A DNA stretch of 20,882 nucleotides from positions 1 to 20,882 of IMG/VR virus record IMGVR_UViG_3300044616_001507; one strand, given 5' to 3'. The position numbers and the translations under genes are program-made. The DNA is from a virus. How positions within the stretch are numbered: the stretch's first letter is position 1; the number at the start of each line of letters is the position of its first letter. Positions 1-6,941 of this stretch are shown here, piece after piece. Under the pieces are notes generated by a model. That model ran no database searches and was not told the DNA's origin. It worked only from the letters and a program-made list of their open reading frames with translations.

Positions 1-104
1 ACAAGAGCACCCGCTCGCTCATCGCATCGCTCGAAGTGATGTTCGGTGCCGCTGCAGGCCTCACCGACGGCACGATGGCCCTCATCGTCCCAGCCGCCCC
101 GTAA
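1..104 (+). CDS. C-terminal end of an unidentified phage protein (partial)
   Basis: An open frame enters from the left edge and stops at TAA 102-104. Only 33 residues are visible; they read roughly KSTRSLIASLEVMFGAAAG, then LTDGTMALIVPAAP. This is too short to assign a family. Its place directly before head-tail joining genes suggests a structural or head-proximal protein, but that is inference. A strong terminator follows 30 bases later, so this gene probably ends a transcription unit. Confidence 0.5.
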   Translation, partial: KSTRSLIASLEVMFGAAAGLTDGTMALIVPAAP

Positions 105-135
105 TTCCAAGCGCACCCCGCGCTCCGCACCCGCA

Positions 136-179
136 CAAAGCCCTCGCCGGTCTCACTCCCGGCGGGGGCTTTTCTTTTG
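136..179 (+). terminator. Rho-independent terminator
   Basis: An 11-bp GC-rich stem (GCCCTCGCCGG pairing with CCGGCGGGGGC, one G-T wobble) closes an 8-base loop and is followed directly by TTTTCTTTT. A T-rich tract straight after a GC stem is the canonical intrinsic terminator. It lies between the truncated upstream gene and the head-tail genes, so it should separate two transcription units or tune late expression. Confidence 0.85.
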
Positions 180-183
180 ACAC
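176..183 (+). promoter_or_regulatory. TTTGACAC element, copy 1
   Basis: TTTGACAC followed by GCGCCC, directly after the terminator T-tract and 13 bases before the GTG start of the next gene. It is one of six related copies in the window. TTGACA matches the sigma70 -35 hexamer, but I see no matching -10 box 16-18 bases downstream. Confidence 0.45.
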
Positions 184-200
184 GCGCCCAGTGGCGTGTC
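179..200 (+). other. Inverted repeat over the start codon of the head-tail gene
   Basis: GACACGC (179-185) pairs perfectly with GCGTGTC (194-200) across an 8-base loop. The proposed GTG start at 196 lies inside the right arm. A hairpin here could hide the start codon, or the palindrome could be a protein-binding site. The element is seen directly; its role is inferred. Confidence 0.4.
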
Positions 201-516
201 GCCAACCGCTCGCAACGCCCTCGCTCTCCGCTCCGCGCAACTGCGCCAAGCCGCGCACGGCACCACGGTCAAGTTCCGCCAGGCTGAAATCCGCGTCGGC
301 CTCGCCCCCGTCTCCATCGGCCTCGACCTCGAAACCGGCGGCCTCCGTCAAGGCGGCGAGTTCTCGATCCGTTTCCTTGCCGCCGACCTGCAAAGCCCAC
401 CCCGCCGAGGCGAAGCCGTCACCTTCAGCGCCAAGACCTATTTCCTCTCGCAGATCAGCGAGACCCACGCCCCCGGCGAATACCTCGCCACCATGTCGCC
501 AGGAGGTGCCGCGTGA
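196..516 (+). CDS. Putative head-tail joining (head completion) protein
   Basis: A 106-residue protein rich in predicted beta strand. The segment around residues 67-90 (PRRGEAVTFSAKTYFLSQI) resembles the late strand pattern of small lambda gpFII-like attachment proteins, where a PxxGD-type turn is followed by a barrel strand. It would seal the DNA-filled head and form the joint to the tail. A stop codon at 178-180 rules out a longer N-terminus, so GTG 196 is the first usable start; no clear Shine-Dalgarno sequence precedes it. The stop overlaps the GTG of the next gene (GTGA). Position before terminator and tube genes supports the role. Family assignment is from pattern and context only. Confidence 0.5.
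   Translation: MSPTARNALALRSAQLRQAAHGTTVKFRQAEIRVGLAPVSIGLDLETGGLRQGGEFSIRFLAADLQSPPRRGEAVTFSAKTYFLSQISETHAPGEYLATMSPGGAA
501..506 (+). promoter_or_regulatory. Strong Shine-Dalgarno site for the tail terminator gene
   Basis: AGGAGG lies six bases before the GTG at 513 and inside the 3' end of the previous gene. It fixes the GTG start in the GTGA overlap. It stands out because most other starts in the window have no such site. Confidence 0.8.
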
Positions 517-920
517 ACATCCCCGTCGAAACCTCCCTCGCCGCGTGGCTCCGCGCCCTGCCCGACTTTGACGGCATCCCCGTCCACACCGGCCAGAGCG
601 CCGAGACCATCCCGCAGGACCAAAGCGTCCTCCTCGCCGGGTGCGAATCCACCGAAGCCGTGGCGCGCGGATTCTACAAAGCCGCCGCCTCGATCGTGCT
701 GGTCACGCCCTCCGTCCTCGAAGGCTCGCTCGAAGCCCACACCGCCCTCGCCGATTCCCTCCGCTCGTCCCTCCTCGCCGCGACCGATCTCGCCGACGCC
801 TTCGCGCCCGCGCTCACCCTCGCCGGAGCCGACCTCCGCTCGGTCGACGACACGCAAAGCGACGGCCGCTGGGTCACCACCGCCGCGCTGAGTTTCGCGT
901 TCACGACCTCCGGCATTTGA
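513..920 (+). CDS. Putative tail terminator / tail completion protein
   Basis: A 135-residue protein whose position between the head-tail joiner and the tube gene is that of lambda gpU-like or DUF3168-like tail terminators. These cap the tail tube during assembly and bind the head connector. The N-terminus has a short helix (SLAAWLRALPDFDGIPVH), the middle alternates strands and helices (SIVLVTPSVLEG), and the C-terminus is a strand-rich segment (WVTTAALSFAFTTSGI). This matches the alpha/beta layout of that family, but I see no diagnostic motif. It starts at GTG 513 with a strong AGGAGG. Its TGA stop lies inside the second TTTGACAC element. Confidence 0.5.
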   Translation: MNIPVETSLAAWLRALPDFDGIPVHTGQSAETIPQDQSVLLAGCESTEAVARGFYKAAASIVLVTPSVLEGSLEAHTALADSLRSSLLAATDLADAFAPALTLAGADLRSVDDTQSDGRWVTTAALSFAFTTSGI

Positions 921-923
921 CAC
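916..923 (+). promoter_or_regulatory. TTTGACAC element, copy 2
   Basis: TTTGACAC followed by CCGCCC. The TGA inside it is the stop codon of the tail terminator gene. It heads the 51-base gap before the tail tube gene, whose leader is C/A-rich and unstructured. No convincing -10 box follows at 16-18 bases. Confidence 0.5.
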
Positions 924-971
924 CCGCCCCTCTCCGAAACCCGCAACCACCAACCCAACTCCACCACTACC

Positions 972-1340
972 ATGGCCGCAACTCTCTATCGCTCCACCGC
1001 AGTCAGCTCCGCCGAATACGGCACACCTGATGTCACAGGGCTCATCGTCACCAGCTTCAGCGTCAACGAAACCGCATCGCTCTCCGAGGTCAAAGACGAC
1101 CAAGGCGGGGTGGTTGCTGTGGCGGTCGCCGAGCCAATCCAAGAAATCTCCATCGAGGGCATGCGCACCGGCTCTTTCACCGCAAATGTCGGCAGTGCGC
1201 TGACCATCACCATGCCCGCATCTGTCGATCTCGGCGCCACCACGATCGTCACTGGCCTGACCTCGAACTTCGCGGCGGAACAATTTGAGACCGTCAGCCT
1301 GACCGCCCGCTCCTACCAGACCACGATGACGGCTTCCTAA
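972..1340 (+). CDS. Putative tail tube (major tail) protein
   Basis: A 122-residue protein dominated by alternating strands (for example TGLIVTSFSVNETASLSEV and PIQEISIEGM) with few charged residues, ending in a strand-rich T/S region. The size and beta character fit tube proteins whose hexameric rings stack along the tape measure. It follows the terminator gene and precedes the chaperone and tape measure genes, which is the usual place. It starts at ATG 972, with a CCACCACTACC leader and no Shine-Dalgarno sequence. A strong hairpin lies just downstream, which could help raise the yield of this message relative to the next genes. A small baseplate protein is an alternative. Confidence 0.5.
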   Translation: MAATLYRSTAVSSAEYGTPDVTGLIVTSFSVNETASLSEVKDDQGGVVAVAVAEPIQEISIEGMRTGSFTANVGSALTITMPASVDLGATTIVTGLTSNFAAEQFETVSLTARSYQTTMTAS

Positions 1341-1359
1341 GCCCAGCCCGCACCCAGCG

Positions 1360-1388
1360 CCCGGAGCGGAGTGATTCACCGCTCCGGG
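1360..1388 (+). terminator. Strong intergenic hairpin after the tube gene (no T-tract)
   Basis: CCCGGAGCGG (1360-1369) and CCGCTCCGGG (1379-1388) form a perfect 10-bp stem around a 9-base loop. The following bases are TTCCCCATC, so this is not a canonical intrinsic terminator. It may be a partial terminator, an RNA 3'-end stabiliser or a processing site that lets the tube gene be expressed above the chaperone and tape genes. Confidence 0.55.
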
Positions 1389-1404
1389 TTCCCCATCACG
1401 AAAA

Positions 1405-1809
1405 ATGACGACAAAACCTCTCGCAGTATTTTCCACCCGGGACCTCAAACTCGCCACGATCCTCCTCACGCTCGGCTTCGAGCCGGAGAACCCCGCCGCT
1501 CCCGCCACGCGCATTCGCCGCGATTCGGGCGACGAAACGACCGTTTTTCATTTCCTCGCCAACCATCCCACCAGCGGCCAGCAGGCCAACCAGGTGATGG
1601 AGTGGTTCCGCGATGCCGACATCTTCCTCGAGAAAAACCCCGAGCATCCCGTGGCCTACCTCATCGCCGCCCTCCGCAACCGCGACACGCTCGTCAGCGT
1701 CGTCAAGGCCACCCCGCGCCAGCTCGTCTTCGAGCGAAACGGAAAAATCGTCTCGATCTCCGAGAACGCCACCGAGGCCGACAAAAAGCGATTCGCCAAA
1801 TTTCTATGA
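1405..1809 (+). CDS. Unknown tail-region protein (DUF5659-like N-terminus)
   Basis: A 134-residue protein. The N-terminus (FSTRDLKLATILLTLGFEP, residues 9-27) followed by a strand that ends TVFHFLAN resembles the short DUF5659 pattern, in which a label-like strand and hydrophobic helix precede a phenylalanine-rich strand. The middle (FRDADIFLEKNPEHPVAYL) is helical, and the C-terminus ends in a basic helix. The function is unknown. It lies between the tube gene and the chaperone gene, and its stop overlaps the next start as ATGA, indicating translational coupling. Similar extra proteins in this slot may be accessory chaperones or tail structural parts, but nothing here shows that. Confidence 0.45.
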   Translation: MTTKPLAVFSTRDLKLATILLTLGFEPENPAAPATRIRRDSGDETTVFHFLANHPTSGQQANQVMEWFRDADIFLEKNPEHPVAYLIAALRNRDTLVSVVKATPRQLVFERNGKIVSISENATEADKKRFAKFL

Positions 1810-2219
1810 AAAAACAAAACGACAAATCCACCACCAACGAAACCCTCGAGACCGACGACGAAGTCCTCCGCGAGCAGGCCATGACCAGCGGCCCGCAGAA
1901 GCTCTCCCGCTGGGAACTCCGCCCAACCGCCGCGCTCGAGATTAGCTGGATGCAGCGCAACAAAATCCTCGCCACCGACATGGACATCATGTGGCGCGCC
2001 TCCGGCTTCGGCTTCATCCACGGCGCACCCAAGGCCACCGTCCGCGCCGTCGTGAACGACTTCCCCCGATTCGCCGCTGCCGTGGACGACTGGATGGAAA
2101 AACAATCTCCGAGCGCCCAAGAGATCGCCGACCTCCAAAGCCTCTGCCTCGAGCGGACGAACGAATACTTCGCCAGCTACTCCAGCCAACCAGGCGCCAA
2201 GGATTCCTCGGGAAACTAA
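1806..2219 (+). CDS. Tail assembly chaperone, short form (lambda gpG-like)
   Basis: A 137-residue acidic, helical protein between the tube and tape measure genes, where siphophages encode the chaperone that coats and solubilises the tape measure protein. The visible parts are a charged N-terminus, a helix around WMQRNKILATDMDIMWRASG, and a helical C-terminus ending SSGN. The length is close to lambda gpG (about 140). The last two sense codons, GGA AAC, together with the preceding G form the heptamer G GGA AAC, immediately followed by the TAA stop. This is the expected layout for a -1 frameshift into the next open frame. The start at ATG 1806 overlaps the preceding stop. Confidence 0.75.
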   Translation: MKKQNDKSTTNETLETDDEVLREQAMTSGPQKLSRWELRPTAALEISWMQRNKILATDMDIMWRASGFGFIHGAPKATVRAVVNDFPRFAAAVDDWMEKQSPSAQEIADLQSLCLERTNEYFASYSSQPGAKDSSGN

Positions 2220-2443
2220 ACAGCCCCGGCTGGCTCGCGAGCTATGTCTACCGCATCGCCAAGATCACCGGCTGGGGCTTCCGCGAAATCCTCGAAGACC
2301 TCCCGTTCGCGGCGGGCCTTCAAATCCTCCACGCCGACGACTTCGCGCACGGGCGCAAACGAGTCTGGGGCCGCAACAACCGCGCCACCGATTTTGACTC
2401 CCTCGCTGCGATAGAAGCCGCTTTCCAAAACCTCGATGCCTAA
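1806..2443 (+). CDS. Tail assembly chaperone, frameshifted long form (lambda gpGT-like)
   Basis: If ribosomes slip by -1 on G GGA AAC at 2210-2216, translation continues from CTA at 2216 to TAA at 2441-2443. The product is 212 residues: 137 shared with the short form plus a 75-residue extension. The extension (LNSPGWLASYVYRIAKI, then TGWGFREILEDLP, then LQILHADDFAHG) has the hydrophobic helices and the GW..EIL.LP feel common in T domains of these chaperones, which bind tube protein. The extension has no ATG, GTG or TTG start of its own near its beginning, so slippage is the only evident way to express it. Its end overlaps the start of the next gene by 8 bases. Confidence 0.75.
2210..2216 (+). 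promoter_or_regulatory. Programmed -1 ribosomal frameshift site G GGA AAC
   Basis: The heptamer GGGAAAC fits X XXY YYZ with the zero frame reading GGA AAC and then TAA. Lambda uses the close relative GGGAAAG for G/GT. Downstream, CAGC/GCTG (2221-2232) and the palindrome GCTCGCGAGC (2233-2242) could form stimulatory structure, though these stems are small. Confidence 0.8.
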
Positions 2444-3083
2444 AGCCTCCGCCAGTCTCAATGTTGTCGCCAGCGACTTCACCCGCGCCATGCGGGAGAT
2501 GTCCAAGATCACCGGCGCGTCGTTTCAAGACATCATCCGCGCCGAGACCCAATCGATCCTCGAGGCGGCGGTGAAGAAAACCCAATCCGCACAGGTCAAA
2601 CTCATCACCGCTCGCGTTCAAGGCACCGTGGCCCGCACGCTCAACGGCAAAACCTACCTCATGCCAGGCAGCGCTCATGCCTCTCGAGGGTGGAAACTCC
2701 CCGATGCCATCTGGGCAGGGATTCAGAAGCAGATCAAAAGCAGCATTGCCAAACGCAAAGAAGCCCGAGGCCTCGCAAAGAAAAGCTGGATGCAAGTCGC
2801 CGAATCGCTCGGCATCTCGATCAGCGTCCCCGCCTATGTCGAGAAGGCCAAAACCGCCGGAGGCGACTACCCGCAAAACGCCACTGGCGCGGAAAAGCAG
2901 GACGGCTCCTCATTCTTCATAGAACTCACCAACTCCCGCACCTACACGCCGAGCGTGCGCGATGCCATCCGCGCCGCCATGCGTGGCCGCACGAACTTCT
3001 TCAAGAAAAACCTCCGCCTCGGCGTGTTCAAAAAAACCAGCGACATCGCCGCTAAATACCCCGGCCTCAAGGCCACCGCATAA
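2436..3083 (+). CDS. Unknown phage protein between chaperone and tape measure
   Basis: A 215-residue basic protein that I do not recognise. It has a helical N-terminal half (DFTRAMREMSKITGASFQDII, starting near residue 14), a basic helix near residues 105-125 (SSIAKRKEARGLAKKSW) and a C-terminal region rich in R/K and aromatic residues (RTYTPSVRDAIRAAMRGR). The N-terminal pattern loosely recalls minor tail or HK97 gp10-like proteins, which interact with the head-tail interface, but its place after the chaperones is unusual for those. Its start overlaps the end of the frameshifted chaperone by 8 bases. It is probably a virion component or an assembly partner of the tape measure. Confidence 0.5.
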   Translation: MPKASASLNVVASDFTRAMREMSKITGASFQDIIRAETQSILEAAVKKTQSAQVKLITARVQGTVARTLNGKTYLMPGSAHASRGWKLPDAIWAGIQKQIKSSIAKRKEARGLAKKSWMQVAESLGISISVPAYVEKAKTAGGDYPQNATGAEKQDGSSFFIELTNSRTYTPSVRDAIRAAMRGRTNFFKKNLRLGVFKKTSDIAAKYPGLKATA

Positions 3084-3085
3084 CC

Positions 3086-5683
3086 ATGGCCGAAGGATCC
3101 GCAATCACAGTCAAAATAGGAGCCGAGACAGACGGCATCGAGCAAGGCCTCAAAGGAATTCAGAACTCGCTCAAAAACCTAGAGTCCAACACCAAATCCT
3201 CGGCGGAAGGCTTCGGAAACTCTTTTACCGGAATGGCCGGGGCTGTCGCCGTTGGCGAACTCGCCGTCAAAGCCTTCACCGGAGTTGTGAATGCAGGATT
3301 CGCAGCCGCTCGCAATGTGATTCAAGGCTTCGGGGAAGCCCTCGACCTCGGCGGCCGCCTCTCCGACCTCTCCGCCTCCACCGGCGAGACCGCAGGCAAG
3401 CTCCTCGTGCTCGAGCGAGCGTTCGACAATTCCGGCATCGGCGCGGAGAAAGTCGGCAGCTCGATCGCCAAGATGCAGAAGAACATCGAGGACGCCCGCG
3501 ATGGCTCCGGCACGGCTGCCAGCGCCTTCGCCATGATGGGCGTGAGGGTCGAAGAACTCGAAGGCAAGCTCCCCACCGAGCAGTTCAAAATCCTCTCCTC
3601 CGGCATCCAATCGATCGACGACCCCACCCAGCGCGCAGCCGCCGCCATGGGAGTCTTTGGAAAATCCGGCGCCGAACTCCTCCCACTCCTCACCAACCTC
3701 GACGGCGAACTCGGCGAAGCCCGCGACACCGTCGGATCCATGGCCGAGATCATGGACCGCCGCTCCTCGGTCTTCGACGCCGTCGGCGACCGCTTCAAAA
3801 CCATCGGAGAAAAAGTCCGCGACTTTGCCGCAGGCATCCTCGACAAAGCCCTCCCCGCCATCGACGCCATCACCTCGGCCCTCTCCCGCATCGACGCCGC
3901 CAAGATCGGCCAAGACCTCGCCAATTCCTTCCTCGGCGGCGAGAAAGCCATGTCGGGATTCCAGAGCGCAGTGGATGCTTTCCAGACCGGCCAAATCTCC
4001 GCCGCGTTCCAGATTTTCTGGGACAGCACCAAGCTGCAAGCCGCCCAGACAGCAAATGAAATCTACAAGCGCCTGATCGCGGCGTTTCAGACCGCCGGTG
4101 ATTTCCTTGGGACAATCTTTTCCCCATCTGGCGCTCTGATTTCTACGGTGATCAGCACTTTTGAAATGTTTGGAAAAAAAGTCGCCTCTAGTATCCAGAG
4201 AGACTTAGCAACGACTTTCGAAGCGCTCCCTTATGGTCTAGGCGAGTCCGTGGCATTGGCCTTAAACGATATGGCCAATCAATCAAACACGGCCGCCAAT
4301 AACATTGAAGACAACTTAAAAGGAGCAGGCGGGCGCATCGCCGAGCAGTTCACCGAAGCAGGCAAAGCCCTTCCGAAATCCTTCGAAGAAAACTACGCCA
4401 AAGTCCCGCCGCTTTTCAACGACCTCAGTGCGCTCCAAAAAAGTATTGATGAGCAAGAAAAGGCCATCAAAAAAACAACCGAGGAAACCAACGCCGAGCG
4501 CGCCAAGTCCACCGAGCAACTCGAAAAAGAAAAAGAGGAGCGTGCCAAAATCCGCGCCGAAGCCGAAGCCGCCGCCGCCACCGAGAGAGCCAACGCCGTC
4601 GCTCTCATCGAATACGAGACCGCCATCAACGAAGCCAAAGCCGCAGGGAACGAGGAATTGGTCAAGTCTCTCGAAAGCGAAAAGAAAAAGCTGGAGAATG
4701 AAAAAGAGATCGCAAAGCTGACGGCAGAATATTTACCGCTGGTCGGAAACAACGCCACCGAAGCAGGCCGCCTCGCGACCAACATGGTCAACGCCAAAAA
4801 CGCCGCCGCTGCCATCGGCGACCGCAGCGCAATCGTCACCATCACGACCACGGTGGACGATACGCGCTGGAAAGACCTACTCGCCGAACTCTCCGCGAAC
4901 TCCAACCCAAAAGCCATCGCCGTCGCCCTCGAAGTCACCGGCAAGGACAATGTCAAGGACGCCTTCGCTACGCTCCAGAACATGGAGCAGATCAACAAAA
5001 ACTTCCAAGCCAGCTTCGAGACCATCGGCGCGCGCAGCCTCGAAGAGGTCAAAGCCAACCTAGAAGGCATCCCCACCGAAGCGCAGAAGCAGCTCGCCCT
5101 TCAGATCACCGGCGAGACCGATATCGACCGCGCCATCGGCAAGCTCGACTCTTTCGCCGGAACAAAAACCGCCAATGCCCTTCTCGAGACCCAAGGTTTC
5201 GAGAAGATGGACGAGCTCCAGAACGCCCTTAACGGCGTCGTCGGCGAGAAGCGAACCCAGATGATCGTCGAAGCGCTCGGCGTGAAAGACGCCGAAGCCG
5301 CCAAAGATGCCCTCAACGCCATCCTCGCCAACAACGGCAAAACCGCCACCGTCACCGCCGACGCAGACACCAAGCCCGCCGAGCAAAAGATCGCCGACCT
5401 CTCCACCAAAACCGCCACCGTCCCCCTCGATGGCGACACCTCCCCGCTCCAGAGCAGCCTCTCCGCCTTCACCGCCACCGCCCAAAGCATCACCCTCGAC
5501 GCCGCCGCCTCCATCTCCGCCATTCGCACCGCCCTCGCCGAGCCGATCACGATGGACCTGACTGGCTCCAACAGCGGCGGCAGCGAAGGGAGCAGCTCCG
5601 GCCTCACCGGCCTCGTGAGCGAAATTAAAGGCATCCTCACCGAACTCAACCGCAAGCTCCCCACTGCCGCACTCGCCGCCTAG
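3086..5683 (+). CDS. Tail tape measure protein
   Basis: This is the longest gene of the window (865 residues), immediately after the chaperone region. The N-terminus carries amphipathic helix and glycine/alanine-rich hydrophobic segments (residues about 45-95, including GMAGAVAVGELAVKAFTGVV), and the middle has long charged coiled-coil stretches (residues about 450-555, rich in E and K), as in TMPs. These set tail length and help DNA cross the cell envelope. At roughly 1.5 angstrom per residue the tail would be about 130 nm, an inference from the known scaling. The C-terminal third holds about seven degenerate strand-helix repeats. A patch near 4081-4330 is AT-richer than its surroundings. 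Start ATG 3086 follows the previous stop by two bases with no Shine-Dalgarno sequence. Confidence 0.9.
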   Translation: MAEGSAITVKIGAETDGIEQGLKGIQNSLKNLESNTKSSAEGFGNSFTGMAGAVAVGELAVKAFTGVVNAGFAAARNVIQGFGEALDLGGRLSDLSASTGETAGKLLVLERAFDNSGIGAEKVGSSIAKMQKNIEDARDGSGTAASAFAMMGVRVEELEGKLPTEQFKILSSGIQSIDDPTQRAAAAMGVFGKSGAELLPLLTNLDGELGEARDTVGSMAEIMDRRSSVFDAVGDRFKTIGEKVRDFAAGILDKALPAIDAITSALSRIDAAKIGQDLANSFLGGEKAMSGFQSAVDAFQTGQISAAFQIFWDSTKLQAAQTANEIYKRLIAAFQTAGDFLGTIFSPSGALISTVISTFEMFGKKVASSIQRDLATTFEALPYGLGESVALALNDMANQSNTAANNIEDNLKGAGGRIAEQFTEAGKALPKSFEENYAKVPPLFNDLSALQKSIDEQEKAIKKTTEETNAERAKSTEQLEKEKEERAKIRAEAEAAAATERANAVALIEYETAINEAKAAGNEELVKSLESEKKKLENEKEIAKLTAEYLPLVGNNATEAGRLATNMVNAKNAAAAIGDRSAIVTITTTVDDTRWKDLLAELSANSNPKAIAVALEVTGKDNVKDAFATLQNMEQINKNFQASFETIGARSLEEVKANLEGIPTEAQKQLALQITGETDIDRAIGKLDSFAGTKTANALLETQGFEKMDELQNALNGVVGEKRTQMIVEALGVKDAEAAKDALNAILANNGKTATVTADADTKPAEQKIADLSTKTATVPLDGDTSPLQSSLSAFTATAQSITLDAAASISAIRTALAEPITMDLTGSNSGGSEGSSSGLTGLVSEIKGILTELNRKLPTAALAA
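4829..5560 (+). repeat. Degenerate strand-helix repeats in the tape measure C-terminus
   Basis: Units begin with a V/A/L-alternating strand, then an acidic turn, then a helix. Examples: TITTTVDDTRWKDLLAEL, VALEVTGKDNVKDAFATL, LALQITGETDIDRAIGKL, MIVEALGVKDAEAAKDAL, VTADADTKPAEQKIADL, VPLDGDTSPLQSSLSAF, ITLDAAASISAIRTAL. Their spacing varies (24-62 residues). Duplication of such units is a plausible way for tail length to evolve. Confidence 0.5.
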
Positions 5684-5688
5684 CCACC

Positions 5689-6555
5689 ATGCCACAAATC
5701 ATCTTCCGCAAGACCGCCGCATCGCCATGGATCAAGCAGAGCGACCGACTCACGAAGACCTTCTCCAGCGGCCTCTGCCTCATCCAGCAGACCTACATCG
5801 CCCCAAAAGCCTTGGCCACCTACGACGCCTTCCAGGAAGGCGACGCCATCACCGAATCGCAGCCGTGCATCGATGGCGCCTACATCTTTCCAGCACCCGA
5901 CTACCAAGACACCGGCAATGGATTCATGCGCTGCACCGTCACAGCCTACGGTCGCTGGAAGACGGATTCAGAAGTCAGTCGGCGAAAAAGAAAAATCACC
6001 CTCGGCGTGTATGGCTCAGTTGCCAACATGCCAGGCTTTTTTTTTACTGTAGAGGGTGAAGAACCCTTGCCGGTCACAATAAATTTTGGGCAGGTTTTTT
6101 CTAACGATCCGTTAAACAAAGCCGAGGTTTTGACCGACGACTTGGTTTTAAAGTTTGTTCTCCCATCCACGCAGACCGACCTGCCTTTGACGCCCCCTAA
6201 TTCGCTTATCAAAATTTACAAAATTACAGGCGAACAATTCCCTTCTGAATTCGATATTTTAATCCTGCAAACACTTTTTGGCGGGAAACTTAAATGGCAA
6301 TACAGTCAACAGGTGAACGGTGAATTTCAGTCTACTTCAGGCTTTATAACCTTAAATTCAAACGATTACAAGTCTGTTGGCTACGATAGCCTTGTGGCTA
6401 TTCAAAACGGAATTTCTTTTATTTTAACGAGTTGCGAGAGTGTCGAATATGGCCGCTTTCACGAATATACAGCTACATTTGAAGCGGCGGGTAAGTCATT
6501 TACAAAAAACGAATTCATTCTGAGTAAAAACATCGAGGATCTCCCGCAGGCGTAA
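5689..6555 (+). CDS. Putative distal tail / tail tip protein with AT-rich insert half
   Basis: A 288-residue protein in the position after the tape measure, where distal tail or tail-tip genes lie. The N-terminal third (residues 1-95, with AYIFPAPDYQDTGNGFMRC) is in GC-rich DNA. From about base 6000 the GC content drops to around 40 percent and codon choice changes, while the reading frame continues to TAA 6553-6555. The protein is mostly alternating strands with scattered cysteines (residues 29, 50, 82 and 258 or thereabouts). A conserved N-terminal docking part with an exchanged C-terminal part is typical of receptor-contacting tail proteins. Exact family not recognised. It starts at ATG 5689 behind the leader TAGCCACC. 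Confidence 0.5.
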   Translation: MPQIIFRKTAASPWIKQSDRLTKTFSSGLCLIQQTYIAPKALATYDAFQEGDAITESQPCIDGAYIFPAPDYQDTGNGFMRCTVTAYGRWKTDSEVSRRKRKITLGVYGSVANMPGFFFTVEGEEPLPVTINFGQVFSNDPLNKAEVLTDDLVLKFVLPSTQTDLPLTPPNSLIKIYKITGEQFPSEFDILILQTLFGGKLKWQYSQQVNGEFQSTSGFITLNSNDYKSVGYDSLVAIQNGISFILTSCESVEYGRFHEYTATFEAAGKSFTKNEFILSKNIEDLPQA

Positions 6556-6561
6556 AAAATA

Positions 6562-6837
6562 ATGCCCGCCGACCCACCAGTCTCATTCCAGCAAATGGCG
6601 CAGAGCGGCGGCAATCCCGCTGCGGGCGGTTACCCTTACCAAATCCGCGCGTCCGACTTGGATAAAAACTTCGTCTTTGCAACTCTCGATGCCGACCCGT
6701 CACTCATCGAGACCACTACCGGCCAAGGTGGGCACCGAGCGCGGAAGCTCAAAATCCCAGCCGTTCCCGGCGGCGGCACTTTTGTCCTCGGCGCGGTGGG
6801 AGGCGCGCTGCAATGGATCGCCACGGAGGAATGCTAG
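6562..6837 (+). CDS. Small unknown tail-region protein
   Basis: A 91-residue protein, unrecognised. It is rich in glycine and proline (GGNPAAGGYPYQIRASDLD at residues 15-33) and ends in a hydrophobic strand-like segment and a terminal cysteine (GGALQWIATEEC). The ATG follows the previous stop by six bases behind an A-rich stretch. The DNA is GC-rich again, unlike the preceding gene's 3' half, so it is a conserved piece between variable ones. It may be an adaptor or a baseplate accessory; nothing in the sequence decides this. Confidence 0.45.
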   Translation: MPADPPVSFQQMAQSGGNPAAGGYPYQIRASDLDKNFVFATLDADPSLIETTTGQGGHRARKLKIPAVPGGGTFVLGAVGGALQWIATEEC

Positions 6838-6840
6838 CAC

Positions 6841-6935
6841 AAGTCTTAAGTCTTAAGTTTGTAAGTTTTAAGACACGCCACCGAGACAATCACGCAAACC
6901 GCCACTTAATACTTAATTCTTAAAACTTAAAACTC
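6841..6935 (+). repeat. Heptamer repeat array AANNCTT, in two blocks
   Basis: The left block (6841-6875) reads AAGTCTT twice, then AAGTTTG, TAAGTTT and TAAGACA. The right block (6908-6935) reads AATACTT, AATTCTT, AAAACTT and AAAACTC. All units keep a 7-base step. TAAGTTTTAAGA (6862-6873) and TCTTAAAACTTA (6918-6929) are perfect 12-base inverted repeats, so a large AT-rich hairpin is possible. The array fills the gap before the cysteine-rich gene and ends seven bases from its ATG. Confidence 0.7.
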
Positions 6936-6941
6936 TCTCCC

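Noticed and set aside
105-195. tRNA-like fold in the gap after the first gene
   Set aside because: Only one stem-loop with a T-tract is seen, with no D, anticodon or T arms; it is a terminator.
916-945. Sigma70 promoter at the TTTGACAC copies
   Set aside because: TTGACA matches a -35 box, but for each copy the sequence 16-18 bases downstream has no TATAAT-like hexamer, so I list the element without calling it a promoter.
438-1514. Long minus-strand open frame of 358 codons over the first tail genes
   Set aside because: It is Gly/Arg/Glu-rich, overlaps four good + strand genes with starts and coupling, and is a normal shadow frame of GC-rich DNA.
1905-2443. Treating the frame ending at 2443 as an independent gene from 1991
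   Set aside because: Its 5' part translates to Arg/Pro-rich noise over the chaperone frame; only the part after 2216 is sensible, which supports frameshifting rather than a separate gene.
2962-4059. Second + strand frame of 365 codons over the tape measure start
   Set aside because: Arg-rich nonsense typical of a GC-rich off-frame; the tape measure frame is continuous and has family features.
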